DNA of 64,000 nucleotides, taken from positions 1,609,501 through 1,673,500 of the forward strand of contig CATQHQ010000002.1 in assembly GCA_958296005.1 (NCBI GenBank), read 5' to 3'. This DNA is from Longimicrobiales bacterium. GTDB taxonomy: Bacteria; Gemmatimonadota; Gemmatimonadetes; Longimicrobiales; Gaopeijiaceae. Each line of letters opens with the position of its first letter. Positions within the stretch are counted from its first letter, which is position 1. Under the pieces are notes generated by a model that worked only from the letters and a program-made list of their open reading frames with translations, had not been told where the DNA came from and did not search any database. Positions 54,646 to 63,480 of the stretch are shown piece after piece. Both the position numbers and the translations under genes were made by a program.

Positions 54646-55860
54646 TCACCCCGACCCCAGCACCCGATCCAAGTCCCGGCACACGTCCTCCGGGTCCTCC
54701 AGCCCCACCGACATGCGGAAGACTCCGTCGCCGGCGTACGCCCGGTAGCTCTCCAGCTGGGCGCCGGCGAGCCGGAACGAGCTCTCCATGAGATCGGGCG
54801 TGTCGATCCAGAAGATCAAGCTGCGGTGGTGACCCAGCGACACGGCGTAGTGGACCACGCGCAGCTCCTTGGCCAACCGTTCCGCCATTGCGGGGCCCCG
54901 CTCGGTCTGGAAGGTGAGCATCCCCGAGAAGTTGCGCATCTGCCGCCGGGCCAGGTCGTGCTGAGGATGGGACGGCAGCCCGGGATACACCACGCGGGTG
55001 ACGGCAGGGTGGTCCTCCAGGAAGCGCGCCACCGCCAGGGCGTTCTCCTCGTGGGCCCTCATGCGGATCGGGAGGGTGGCCGCGCCGCGCATGATCAGCC
55101 AGGCGTTGAACGGCGACAGCACGCCGCCGTAGTGGATGGCGGCCTCCAGGCGCAGGGCGGCGACGTCTTCGCGACTGCCCAGGATCGCTCCGCCCATCGC
55201 GTCGCCGTGGCCCCCGACGTACTTGGTGAGCGAGTGCATGACGTAGTGGGCGCCCAGCTCCAGGGGGCGGGTGGCCACCGGCGTGGCGAAGGTGGAGTCG
55301 ACGGCCACTCGCACGCCCGGGTGCTCCGCCGCCACGGCCGCCACGGCCGCGATGTCGGTGAGTCGGACGATCGGGTTGGCGGGCGTCTCGAGCCAGACGA
55401 GGCGCGTGTTGGGACGGATCGCGGCGGCGACGTTGGCCGGATCGGAACAGTCGGCGAGGGAGACCTGCACGCCCAGCCGGGGCAGCGTGTCCCGAGCGAG
55501 TTCGGCGACGCCGGCGTAGTTGGTGTCCGACATGACGATGTGATCGCCCGCCGCCAGCAGCGAGAGGACGAGCCCCGACACCGCGGCCATCCCCGAACCG
55601 AAGCAGAGGCACGCCTCGGCGCCCTCCAGCGCGCACAGCTTGGCTTCCAGTTGGGCGACGGTGGGGTTCGACCAGCGTGAATAGAGGAAGCCGGACCGGT
55701 CGTCGAGATCGTGGGCGGAGAAGCCGATGGCGTCCCGGGTCACGAACGTCGAGGACATGACCAAGTTCGGGGCCGATGCGCCCGTCGCCGGATCGGGGTA
55801 CTCGCCGGCGTGGACGGCGGCGGTGCGGAAGCCGAGAGACGAGGTTGCTGGGATGGGCAT
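54646..55860 (-). CDS. Transsulfuration-family PLP enzyme (cystathionine gamma-synthase/lyase or methionine gamma-lyase)
   Basis: A 404-residue Cys/Met metabolism PLP-dependent enzyme. The PLP lysine is in MHSLTKYVGGHGD. Phosphate-binding CFGSGMAAVSG, YSRWSNPTVAQLEAKLCALEGAEACL, LVWLETPANP and SLGHHRSLI are visible. Which member it is (gamma-synthase, gamma-lyase, O-acetylhomoserine sulfhydrylase or methionine gamma-lyase) cannot be decided without alignment of active-site residues. It is read divergently from the NTF2-like lipoprotein gene. Confidence 0.9.
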   Translation of the reverse strand: MPIPATSSLGFRTAAVHAGEYPDPATGASAPNLVMSSTFVTRDAIGFSAHDLDDRSGFLYSRWSNPTVAQLEAKLCALEGAEACLCFGSGMAAVSGLVLSLLAAGDHIVMSDTNYAGVAELARDTLPRLGVQVSLADCSDPANVAAAIRPNTRLVWLETPANPIVRLTDIAAVAAVAAEHPGVRVAVDSTFATPVATRPLELGAHYVMHSLTKYVGGHGDAMGGAILGSREDVAALRLEAAIHYGGVLSPFNAWLIMRGAATLPIRMRAHEENALAVARFLEDHPAVTRVVYPGLPSHPQHDLARRQMRNFSGMLTFQTERGPAMAERLAKELRVVHYAVSLGHHRSLIFWIDTPDLMESSFRLAGAQLESYRAYAGDGVFRMSVGLEDPEDVCRDLDRVLGSG

Positions 55861-55981
55861 GGGGCGTTTGGGAATCCGATGCAGGTGGGAGGGCGCCCCT
55901 CGCGGGAGCGTGACGCCGGAAGACGCGGACTATAGGTTCACGGTTGGGCTTCGCCAACGCCACCAGGGGAGGTCGCTCGAC

Positions 55982-56518
55982 GTGGCTTGCAGCAACAGGA
56001 CGATGGTGCTCCCGGCGGCGACCGCCGTCTTTGCGTGGAGCTGCCTCGCGTCCGGTTGCCTTGGTTCGGAGCGAAGCGGCCCGCAGCCGCTGACCGACTC
56101 GGAGCGCGCGGCGGTCGTCTTCGCCGTGGACTCGGCCGTGCAGGCGTTCCGCCAAGCGGACGTCGATCTGGACGGGCAGCGCGTGGTCGATCATCTGTGG
56201 CCCGAGTTCTACATGTACGGCGACGGGGTCCGGTCGGAGCACGCCGCCGTGCGCGAGAACATCCTGGCCTTCATGGCGGGCCTGCGGTCGTTCGACACCG
56301 AGTGGTCCGACGTGGAGGTGCTGGCGCTGGGACGAGACGCGGCCCTTGCGTCGTTCCGGTTTCGCGACTCGATCGTGACCGCCGAGGGCGCGCTGCTGAG
56401 GAGCCAGGGACCCACCACCCTCCTTTGGCAACGCCGGGGTCGCGAGTGGCGCTTGCTGTACGCCGACGCCGACCACTATCCGGTAGCGGACGCCGACTCG
56501 ACGGGGACCCGGCAGTGA
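55982..56518 (+). CDS. NTF2/SnoaL-like lipoprotein
   Basis: A 178-residue lipoprotein with signal LPAATAVFAWSCLASGC (lipobox LASG|C). An NTF2-like alpha+beta barrel follows: AVDSAVQAFRQADVDLDGQRVVDHLWPEFYMYGDGVRSEHAAVRENILAFMAGLRSFDTEWSDVEV..WRLLYADADHY. These domains may bind or convert small molecules. GGGAGG 9 bases before the GTG at 55982 makes it more likely than the ATG at 56003. The next gene overlaps its stop by GTGA. Confidence 0.75.
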   Translation: MACSNRTMVLPAATAVFAWSCLASGCLGSERSGPQPLTDSERAAVVFAVDSAVQAFRQADVDLDGQRVVDHLWPEFYMYGDGVRSEHAAVRENILAFMAGLRSFDTEWSDVEVLALGRDAALASFRFRDSIVTAEGALLRSQGPTTLLWQRRGREWRLLYADADHYPVADADSTGTRQ

Positions 56519-57291
56519 GGCGAGGGCGGCGGGCGACCGGGTTCGGATCGTCTTGGACGGCGGTCGCGACGGGCCTGGCGGCATGGGCGACTTGGGCCGG
56601 CGCCGCGGGTGCGCAGGAGCCCGAGCCCACGTTCGTCCTGGCGGGCCAGATCCTGGACTCGTTCAACGAGCGTCCGGTCATCGCGGCCGTCGTCAAGGTG
56701 CCCGACCTCAAGCGGTACACCTTCACGGACGTGAACGGACGCTTCTCGTTCCCCGACTTCCCGGCCGGCACCTGGGAGATCGTCGTCGAGCAGCTGGGCT
56801 ACCACACGACGGCGGGACCCGTCACGGTAAGCGAAGGCAACGGTCTCCTCATCCGCCTCGAGCCGGACCCCATCGCCCTCGAAGGATTTCGGGTTCGGTC
56901 CCGGTCGGAGCGACTGCTGACGAAACGGCGCCGCAGCATTCCGTACAGGGTCGAGACCCTTGGCGCGGAGACCTTTGCGCGGGCCGTCAACCCGGACCCG
57001 ACGGTGGTCCTCAAGTACCACTCGGGCGCGCCGATCGTCCCCTGCCCCGGCGACACGTCCGTGGTCACCAGGTGCGTGCTGCGCAAAGGGCGGCCCAGCG
57101 GCATCTCGGTGCACCTCGACGAGGGTCCGCTCGCCGGCGGCATGGAGGCGCTCTCCACCTTTCCGCTTGAGAACATCCACTCCATGGACTTCATCTTCCT
57201 GCCGGGCAGCGGGATGCTTCGCGTCTACACCAAGTGGTTCGTGGAACGGCTGGACGAGACCCGGGTGGGCTTGGAACCGCTGATCTGGTGA
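56515..57291 (+). CDS. Secreted carboxypeptidase-regulatory-like domain protein
   Basis: A 258-residue exported protein. After a signal (TAVATGLAAWATWAGAAGAQ) a CarboxypepD_reg-like Ig fold is visible (TFVLAGQILDSFNERPVIAAVVKVPDLKRYTFTDVNGRFSFPDFPAGTWEIVVEQLGYHT), as at the start of TonB-dependent receptors. A plug-like domain with a Cys pair (CPGDTSVVTRC) follows, then the C-terminus GSGMLRVYTKWFVERL. No barrel follows, so it is a stand-alone plug-type or adhesin module. The GTG at 56515-56517 overlaps the previous stop. Confidence 0.72.
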   Translation: MRRGRRATGFGSSWTAVATGLAAWATWAGAAGAQEPEPTFVLAGQILDSFNERPVIAAVVKVPDLKRYTFTDVNGRFSFPDFPAGTWEIVVEQLGYHTTAGPVTVSEGNGLLIRLEPDPIALEGFRVRSRSERLLTKRRRSIPYRVETLGAETFARAVNPDPTVVLKYHSGAPIVPCPGDTSVVTRCVLRKGRPSGISVHLDEGPLAGGMEALSTFPLENIHSMDFIFLPGSGMLRVYTKWFVERLDETRVGLEPLIW

Positions 57292-57310
57292 GGGCGACAG
57301 GCCGCTCTGC

Positions 57311-57339
57311 TTGACTTGCCGCCATCGTCGCCGCACTTT
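57311..57339 (+). promoter_or_regulatory. Possible promoter of the glucan-utilisation genes
   Basis: TTGACT at 57311-57316 resembles a -35 element; 17 bp on, CACTTT (57334-57339) is a weak -10 match that overlaps the left arm of the inverted repeat. This placement would let a repressor block RNA polymerase. Confidence 0.4.
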
Positions 57340-57359
57340 GTTCGACAACCGAACAAAGT
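57335..57359. promoter_or_regulatory. Inverted-repeat operator, probably for the ROK repressor
   Basis: ACTTTGTTCG (57335-57344) and CGAACAAAGT (57350-57359) are perfect 10-bp inverted repeats separated by 5 bases. The repeat is 78 bp before the start of the binding-module lipoprotein gene and upstream of the ROK, GH16 and transporter genes. AT-rich arms stand out in this GC-rich DNA. Binding by the ROK protein is inferred from position. Confidence 0.65.
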
Positions 57360-57436
57360 ATGGAGGCGGCACCGGCACAGGCGGGACGCACCCGTCGCCA
57401 CCGGGGGCCGTCCTGGGGCAGAACCGGAGCGGAACC

Positions 57437-59344
57437 ATGACGTCGAGACCCTCCCGCGCACTCGCCCGCGCATTCGCCGCCGCGATCCCCGCCGTCCTCG
57501 CGACCGGGGCCGGCTGCACCCGAGACCTGGGGACGCTCCAACCCGCGGCGCATCCGCCGGAGGCCGACGTCTTCATCGACGGCTTCGGGCCGGGCGTGCA
57601 GTTCTCCGCGTTCGGCGGCTCCAAGGTGGACGCTCTGGAGATCGAGCAGGACCAGGTGTTCCGAGGGACGGCGGCCCTCAAGTTCGTCGTCCCTGGGCCC
57701 GGCGACCCGTCGGGCGGCTACGCGGGCGGGTCCTTCTACGCCGTCGCGCCGCGCGACCTGACCGGGTTCGACGCCCTGACGTTCTGGGCCCGCGCCAGCA
57801 CGTCGGCCGTCGTCAACACGGTGGGGCTCGGGAACGACAACAGCGGCTCGTCGATCTTCACCGCCGAAGTGGCGGGACTGCCCGTGTCCACGACCTGGAC
57901 GAAGTACGCTGTGCCGATCCCGCTGGCCTCCAAGCTCGGCGCCGAGACCGGGCTCTTCTTCTTGGCCGAAGGGTCGGAGCACTCGGTGGGCTACGACCTC
58001 TGGTTCGACGACGTGCGGTTCGAGCGGACCGGCACGATCACCAACGCCCGCCCGTCGATCGCGTCCGCCTCCGTCAACGGCGAGATCGGCAGCGCCCTGA
58101 GCGTCGGGGGCACGCAGGTCGTCTTCGACGTGGCCGGCACCGACCGCACCGTCCTGGCGGCGCCGGCCTACTTCACCTTCGCCTCGTCCGATCCCAGCGT
58201 CGCGGCGGTGGACGCCAGCGGCGGCGTTCAGCTCGTGGGAGCGGGTTCCGCCACGATCACGGCGCAGCTGGGCTCTACCCAGGCGAGCGGCGCGGTGACG
58301 GTGAACGTGGCCATGCCTCCCGACGGCCCGCCTCCCTCCCCCGAGCTCCCCGCGTCGGACGTGATCTCGCTCTTCAGCGACGCCTACGACGACGTTCCGG
58401 TGGACACGTGGTCGGCCGTGTGGGACCAAGCCGACGTGGAGGACGTGCAGGTCGGCGGCGCCAGCGTCAAGAAGTACACGAACCTGGCCTACGCCGGCAT
58501 CGAGTTCACGTCCAGCCCGATCGACGCCTCCGCCATGACCGACTTCCACATCGACCTGTGGACCTCCGATCCTTCGGCGTTCCGGGTCAAGCTGGTGGAC
58601 TTCGGAGCGGACGGAGCGTTCGGCGGCGGAGACGACAGCGAGCACGAGCTCACGCTGAACACCGGCTCCACGCCGCCGATCAGGGCGGGCGCGTGGAACA
58701 CGCTGGACATCCCCCTCTCCGCCTTCGCCGGCTTGACCGGCCGGTCGAAGATGGCGCAGCTGATCATCTCCGGCGCCAGCCCGACCGTCTACCTGGCCAA
58801 CGTCTACTTCTTCAAGACCACGCCGGCGGCACCGACGGAGCCCGCGCCCACGCCCGCGCATCCGGCCGACGACGTGATCTCGCTCTTCAGCGACGCCTAC
58901 GAGAACCGGACCGTGGACACCTGGTCCGCGTCCTGGGACCAAGCCGACGTGGAGGACGTGCAGATCGCCGGCGACGCGGTCAAGAAGTACGCCAACTTGG
59001 TGTTCGCGGGCATCGAGTTCACGTCGCAGCCGATCGACGCCGGCGAGATGACCCACTTCCACGTGGACGTGTGGACGCCGGACCCGACCGACCCGCCCGC
59101 GAGCATCCGCTTCAAGCTGGTGGACTTCGGGGCGGACGGAGCGTTCGGCGGCGGAGACGACGTGGAGCACGAGATCGCCGTGAGCGCCGAGTCCGATCCG
59201 CCTCTGGCCTCCGCCCAGTGGGTCGGCTACGACATCCCCCTCGCCGAGTTCGTCAACCTGACCACCCGCGGCGCCCTAGCGCAGCTGATCCTGGTCGGGG
59301 ACCCCAGCACCGTCTTCCTCGACAACGTGTATCTGCACAAGTAA
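57437..59344 (+). CDS. Lipoprotein with carbohydrate-binding modules (glucan-binding type)
   Basis: A 635-residue lipoprotein (lipobox ATGAG|C, Cys27). Residues about 40-205 form a jelly-roll carbohydrate-binding domain (FRGTAALKFVVPGPG, LTGFDALTFWARAST, DLWFDDVRFERTG). Residues 210-295 are an Ig-like BIG2 domain (FASSDPSVAAVDASGGVQLVGAGSATITAQ). Two repeats of a second module of about 150 residues follow (about 308-455 and 470-635), each starting DVISLFSDAY and ending with LAQLI..VYL.NVY. This module is familiar from marine laminarinase-associated proteins. It should hold glucan at the cell surface. The ROK gene follows 16 bp downstream. Confidence 0.83.
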   Translation: MTSRPSRALARAFAAAIPAVLATGAGCTRDLGTLQPAAHPPEADVFIDGFGPGVQFSAFGGSKVDALEIEQDQVFRGTAALKFVVPGPGDPSGGYAGGSFYAVAPRDLTGFDALTFWARASTSAVVNTVGLGNDNSGSSIFTAEVAGLPVSTTWTKYAVPIPLASKLGAETGLFFLAEGSEHSVGYDLWFDDVRFERTGTITNARPSIASASVNGEIGSALSVGGTQVVFDVAGTDRTVLAAPAYFTFASSDPSVAAVDASGGVQLVGAGSATITAQLGSTQASGAVTVNVAMPPDGPPPSPELPASDVISLFSDAYDDVPVDTWSAVWDQADVEDVQVGGASVKKYTNLAYAGIEFTSSPIDASAMTDFHIDLWTSDPSAFRVKLVDFGADGAFGGGDDSEHELTLNTGSTPPIRAGAWNTLDIPLSAFAGLTGRSKMAQLIISGASPTVYLANVYFFKTTPAAPTEPAPTPAHPADDVISLFSDAYENRTVDTWSASWDQADVEDVQIAGDAVKKYANLVFAGIEFTSQPIDAGEMTHFHVDVWTPDPTDPPASIRFKLVDFGADGAFGGGDDVEHEIAVSAESDPPLASAQWVGYDIPLAEFVNLTTRGALAQLILVGDPSTVFLDNVYLHK

Positions 59345-59360
59345 GGCGGCAGCAGCCCTC

Positions 59361-60614
59361 GTGGGGGACTTTCCGCTCGCGTCTCCGGCCGCGCCAGCCG
59401 CCCTCGACGGAAGACGAGTCGGCGAACGGCGTTTGCGGGGCGTCGTCCTGGAGCTTGTGTGGCGGCACGAGAGCATCTCCCGCGCCGACATCTCGCGCAT
59501 AACGGGGCGGTCGCGCTCGACGGTATCCGAAGCGGTGGCGGGACTGCTGGACACGGGGTTGATCCGCGAGGCCGGCGCCGGACGCAGCCGAGGTGGTCGT
59601 CGTCCGGTAATTCTTCGGTTTCGCGACGATGCCCGGGTCATTCTGGGCGTGGACATCGGCGCGACCCACGTCTCGGTCGCGGTGACGGACCTTCGGGGCC
59701 GGGTGCTCGCCTGGGAGGACCGAAGCCACGACGTGCGGGAGGACCCGGAAGGCGTGGACGCGCTGCTCGTCGCGCTCTGCGATCGGACGCTGGCGGCGCG
59801 GTCTCCGACCGGCAGCAAGCTCATGGGGATCGGCGTCGGGATGCCCAGCCCCGTGGACCCGAAGCGCCCGGGACGGATGTCGCCGCGCCTCTACCCCGCA
59901 TGGCGCGGGCGCGACGCGTTCGGGGCCCTGGGGACGCGCCACGGGGTACCCGTCTACGTGGACAACGACGCCAACCTGGGCGCCGTGGCCGAGCACTGGT
60001 GGGGCAACGCCACCGGATCGGACAACTTCATGTACGTGAAGGCGGGCAGCGGCGTGGGGGCGGGGATCGTCGTCGACGGCAAGGTCTACCGCGGGGCGAC
60101 CGGCGTTGCGGGCGAGATCGGCCACGTCGTCGTGGACGGCTCCGGCCCCCCTTGCGTGTGCGGCAGCCGCGGCTGCCTGGCAACGTTCGTGGGCACTCGC
60201 GCGCTCGTGGCGCGGGCGCAATCCCTCCTCCAGCGCTACCCCGGGAGCGCGCTGGCAGGCACGACGCCGCTGACGATCGCGGATGTCGAGGCGGCGACGC
60301 TGGCCGGCGACCCCCTCGCCTTGGCCGTGACCCACGAGGCCGCCCGGTACCTGGGGATCGCTCTGGCCGGGATCATCAACTTGATGAACTTGGAATCGAT
60401 CGTCGTCGGAGGGCACCTGGGACGCCTGGGCGAACACCTCCTGGTCCCGCTCCGCGACGCGGCGCTGTCGCGGACGCTCGTGGGCTCCGCCGCTTCCTGC
60501 CAGATCACGACGAGCCAGCTGGGCCCGCAGTCGGTGGCCCTGGGCGCCGCGACCCAAGTCCTCTTGGGCGCCCTGGCCGATCCTCGCCTCTTTCAAGGAG
60601 CCACGTCGCGATGA
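59361..60614 (+). CDS. ROK-family transcriptional repressor
   Basis: A 417-residue ROK regulator. The N-terminal winged helix-turn-helix is at residues 20-75 (ISRADISRITGRSRSTVSEAVAGLLDTGLIRE). The sugar-kinase-like domain has the phosphate loop LGVDIGATHVSVAV, the sugar site GVPVYVDNDANLGAVAEHWWG and GEIGHVVVDG. The ROK zinc site CVCGSRGCLATF is complete. It probably senses a glucose oligomer and releases the operator at 57335-57359. The gene starts with GTG and overlaps the GH16 gene by ATGA, so repressor, enzyme and transporter are co-expressed. Confidence 0.88.
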   Translation: MGDFPLASPAAPAALDGRRVGERRLRGVVLELVWRHESISRADISRITGRSRSTVSEAVAGLLDTGLIREAGAGRSRGGRRPVILRFRDDARVILGVDIGATHVSVAVTDLRGRVLAWEDRSHDVREDPEGVDALLVALCDRTLAARSPTGSKLMGIGVGMPSPVDPKRPGRMSPRLYPAWRGRDAFGALGTRHGVPVYVDNDANLGAVAEHWWGNATGSDNFMYVKAGSGVGAGIVVDGKVYRGATGVAGEIGHVVVDGSGPPCVCGSRGCLATFVGTRALVARAQSLLQRYPGSALAGTTPLTIADVEAATLAGDPLALAVTHEAARYLGIALAGIINLMNLESIVVGGHLGRLGEHLLVPLRDAALSRTLVGSAASCQITTSQLGPQSVALGAATQVLLGALADPRLFQGATSR

Positions 60615-61423
60615 AGCCCATTATGCGAGTTCGGACGTTCCTGCTTGTCGCGCTGACCGCGCTCGCCGGGACGGCGTGCGAGGAGGACGACGGCGCCACG
60701 ACTTGGCGGCTCGTCTGGGAGGACGAGTTCGAAGGCCCTGCGGGAACGCTCCCCGAGCCCGCGCGGTGGACGTTCGACATCGGTGCCGACTGGGGCAACG
60801 CCCAGCTGGAGTACGACACCGACCGAGCGGAGAACGTGTCGTTGGACGGGCAGGGCAACTTGGCGATCACTGCGCGCCGGGAACCCTACCAAGGGCAGGA
60901 GTACACCTCCGGCCGGATCAAGACGCAGGGGCTCTTCGAGCAAGCCGGCGGCCGGTTCGAGGCCCGCATCCGCCTGCCGTCCGGGCAAGGCATCTGGCCC
61001 GCCTTCTGGATGCTGGGCGCGAATATCGAGACGGTGGGCTGGCCCCAGTGCGGCGAGATCGACGTCATGGAGTACCGGGGCCAGGAGCCGTCGGTGGTGC
61101 ACGGAAGCCTCCACGGTCCCGGCTACTCCGGCGGCAGCGGCGAGACCGGCCGCTACGTCCTGTCGGGCGCTCGCTTCGACACGGGCTTCCACGTCTTCGC
61201 CGTCGAGTGGAGCACCGAGGGCATCGAGTGGTTCGTGGACGGCGAGCGCTACAAGGTCGTCAAGCGCGGCGACGTCTCGGGCGAGTGGGTGTTCGACGCC
61301 CCGTTCTTCATCCTCCTCAACGTCGCAGTGGGCGGCGGCTTCGTCGGCCCGCCCGACGCGGCCACCACCTTCCCCCAGGCGATGCTGGTCGACTGGGTGC
61401 GGGTGCACCAGAGCCAACCATGA
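60611..61423 (+). CDS. Family 16 glycoside hydrolase (beta-1,3-glucanase / laminarinase type), lipoprotein
   Basis: A 270-residue GH16 enzyme. A lipobox (LAGTA|C, Cys23) anchors it. The catalytic motif GEIDVMEYRG gives nucleophile Glu149, Asp151 and acid/base Glu154. The beta-sandwich strands WRLVWEDEFEG, GRFEARIRLPSGQGIWPAFWML, FHVFAVEWSTEGIEWFVDGE and ILLNVAVGGG are typical of bacterial laminarinases. AAGGAG lies 10 bases before the ATG. It overlaps both the ROK and transporter genes (ATGA). Confidence 0.92.
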   Translation: MKPIMRVRTFLLVALTALAGTACEEDDGATTWRLVWEDEFEGPAGTLPEPARWTFDIGADWGNAQLEYDTDRAENVSLDGQGNLAITARREPYQGQEYTSGRIKTQGLFEQAGGRFEARIRLPSGQGIWPAFWMLGANIETVGWPQCGEIDVMEYRGQEPSVVHGSLHGPGYSGGSGETGRYVLSGARFDTGFHVFAVEWSTEGIEWFVDGERYKVVKRGDVSGEWVFDAPFFILLNVAVGGGFVGPPDAATTFPQAMLVDWVRVHQSQP

Positions 61424-63480
61424 GCCAGCACTACCGGACCGCCCCCGAAGACCGCATCTCGTTCCCGCGCAAGGTCGCGTACGGGATCGGCGGGTTCGTC
61501 AACAACCTGCTGGCGTCGGCGATCGGGGGCATGAGCATCGTGCTCATCCTGGTCCTGGGAATGAGTCCGTGGCTGGCCGGCCTCCTGGGCAGCCTGCCGC
61601 GGTTCACGGACGCGGTCACGGATCCGGTCATGGGGTTCGTCTCCGATCGAACCCGCACCCGGTGGGGCCGACGGCGGCCGTACATCTTCCTGGGGGCGAT
61701 CCTCTCCGGCATCGTCTTCGCGCTGCTCTGGCAGATGCCGGCGCCGGCGCAGTTCCGCGTGAAGCTGGTGGACTACGGCGCCGACGGAGCCTACAGCGGC
61801 GGCGAGACCGGCGAGGACCCGGGCGTTCTCCAAGCCGTCGGCGAATGGGCGCGCAACATCGTCTCCACCGAGACGATCGACGACGTGGAGCACGAGGTGG
61901 TCGTGACGCCGCCCGCGCTCGTCACGGGAGCGTGGGTGTCGCTGGACCTGCCGCTGAGCGACTTCACGAACCTGACGACCCGCGAGCACTTGGCCCAGCT
62001 GCTCATCTCCGGCGACCTGGAAAACGTCTACCTGGACAACGTCTACCTCTATCGGTCGGCGACGGCGGCGGGAGAGGAGCCGGAGCCGGCGGGCGGCCAA
62101 GACGTGGCAGGAGTGGACGCACCCTCGGCGCCCGCGCCCGAGCCCGCCTCCCGCGCAGCGAGCGACGTCGTCTCGCTCTTCAGCGACGCGTACGACGACG
62201 TCGCCGTCGGCCAGTGGTCCACCGAGTGGGACCGGGCCAACGTGGAGGACGTCCAAGTCGCCGGCAACGCCGTCAAGCACTACTCCAACTTGCGGTTTGC
62301 GGGGATCGACTTCGGCGACCAGCCGGTGGACGCGTCCGCCATGACCCACCTGCACATCGACGTCTGGACGCCCAACGCCACCAACGAGGGCAAGAGCCAG
62401 ATCTGGTACTTCTGGTACTTCCTGATCGGCTCGGTCGTGTTCTTCGTCGGCTACACGATCTTCGCGACGCCCTGGGTCGCGCTGGGCTACGAACTGACAC
62501 CGGACTACCACGAGCGCACGCGGCTGATGGGGGTTCAGAACTTCGTCAGCAACATCGCCTTCATCATTGCGCCGTGGTTCCTGGCGATCATGACCAACCC
62601 TGCCTGGTTCAGGAACCAGATGCAGGGCGCCCGATGGCTGGCCCTCGCCGTGGCGGTGGCGACGATCGGGCTGGGGGTGGTGCCGGCAATCTTCCTGCGG
62701 GAGAGGAACGTGCCCACCGACGCCCCCGGCGGCACCGTGAAGGACAACGTGGTCGAGTTTCTGGGCGGGCTGGTCCAGACCGTGAAGTGCAAGCCGTTCT
62801 TGATGCTGTGCGTGGCGACGTTCCTGATCTTCAACGGCTTCATCATGATCTCGTCGTTTCAGATCTGGGTCTTCATACACCACATCTACGCCGGCAGCGC
62901 GGCGGACGGGGCATGGCTGGCCGGTCTGGTGGGAACCCTGGGGATCGTGTTCGGCTTCGTCGTGATCGCGTTCGTCACGTGGCTGGGAACCAAGGTCGGC
63001 AAGCGCCACGCCCTGATCGCCTCCACGTCGATCTCGGTGCTCGGCTACGCCCTGAAGTGGTTCTGCTACTCCCCGGAGTACCCGATGCTCGCCCTGCTCC
63101 CGGCGCCGTTCCTGGCGTTTGGGCTCGGCGGCCTCTTCACGCTGATGGGGTCGATGGTCGCCGACGTGGTGGACCTGGACGAGATCACCACCGGTGAGCG
63201 CCGCGAGGGGATGTTCGGGTCGATCTACTGGTGGGTCGTCAAGCTGGGGCAGTCGCTCGCGATCGCCGGCGGCGGCTTCCTGCTGACCGCGGCGGGCTTC
63301 GACGAGACTCCGGGCGCCGTCCAGACCGCCCAGACGCTGACGCTGATGCGCGTCTTCGACGCCTTCGTTCCGCTCACGCTGTCCGCGATCGCGATCTGGG
63401 CCGTCTTCAAGTTCCCGATCACCGAAGAGAGCGCCCGCGAGGTTCGCGAGGAGCTGGAGCGGCGCAGGGCGGCGGCGTAG
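61420..63480 (+). CDS. GPH/MelB-type sugar transporter with an inserted carbohydrate-binding module
   Basis: A 686-residue major-facilitator protein of the glycoside-pentoside-hexuronide family. The front part has VAYGIGGFVNNLLASAIGG, PRFTDAVTDPVMGFVSDRTRTRWGRRRPYI and the third helix. Family features resume after about residue 321 with YFWYFLIGSVVFFVGYTIFATPWVALGYELTPDYHERTRLMGVQNF and continue through to the C-terminal helices. Between them (about residues 108-321, bases 61741-62382) lies a soluble region homologous to the lipoprotein module, in the order C-half, Pro/Glu linker, N-half. By MFS topology this loop, between helices 3 and 4, faces the periplasm. Glucan oligosaccharide uptake is inferred from the neighbouring GH16. 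Confidence 0.85.
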   Translation: MSQHYRTAPEDRISFPRKVAYGIGGFVNNLLASAIGGMSIVLILVLGMSPWLAGLLGSLPRFTDAVTDPVMGFVSDRTRTRWGRRRPYIFLGAILSGIVFALLWQMPAPAQFRVKLVDYGADGAYSGGETGEDPGVLQAVGEWARNIVSTETIDDVEHEVVVTPPALVTGAWVSLDLPLSDFTNLTTREHLAQLLISGDLENVYLDNVYLYRSATAAGEEPEPAGGQDVAGVDAPSAPAPEPASRAASDVVSLFSDAYDDVAVGQWSTEWDRANVEDVQVAGNAVKHYSNLRFAGIDFGDQPVDASAMTHLHIDVWTPNATNEGKSQIWYFWYFLIGSVVFFVGYTIFATPWVALGYELTPDYHERTRLMGVQNFVSNIAFIIAPWFLAIMTNPAWFRNQMQGARWLALAVAVATIGLGVVPAIFLRERNVPTDAPGGTVKDNVVEFLGGLVQTVKCKPFLMLCVATFLIFNGFIMISSFQIWVFIHHIYAGSAADGAWLAGLVGTLGIVFGFVVIAFVTWLGTKVGKRHALIASTSISVLGYALKWFCYSPEYPMLALLPAPFLAFGLGGLFTLMGSMVADVVDLDEITTGERREGMFGSIYWWVVKLGQSLAIAGGGFLLTAAGFDETPGAVQTAQTLTLMRVFDAFVPLTLSAIAIWAVFKFPITEESAREVREELERRRAAA
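61741..62382 (+). other. In-frame circularly permuted module inside the transporter gene
   Basis: C-half (61747 to about 62052; FRVKLVDYGADGAY...VYLDNVYLY), linker (about 62053-62155; rich in Glu, Pro and Ala) and N-half (about 62160-62380; DVVSLFSDAYDDVAVGQWS...HIDVWTPN). Joining the N-half end to the C-half start would restore the normal lipoprotein module order. Confidence 0.8.
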
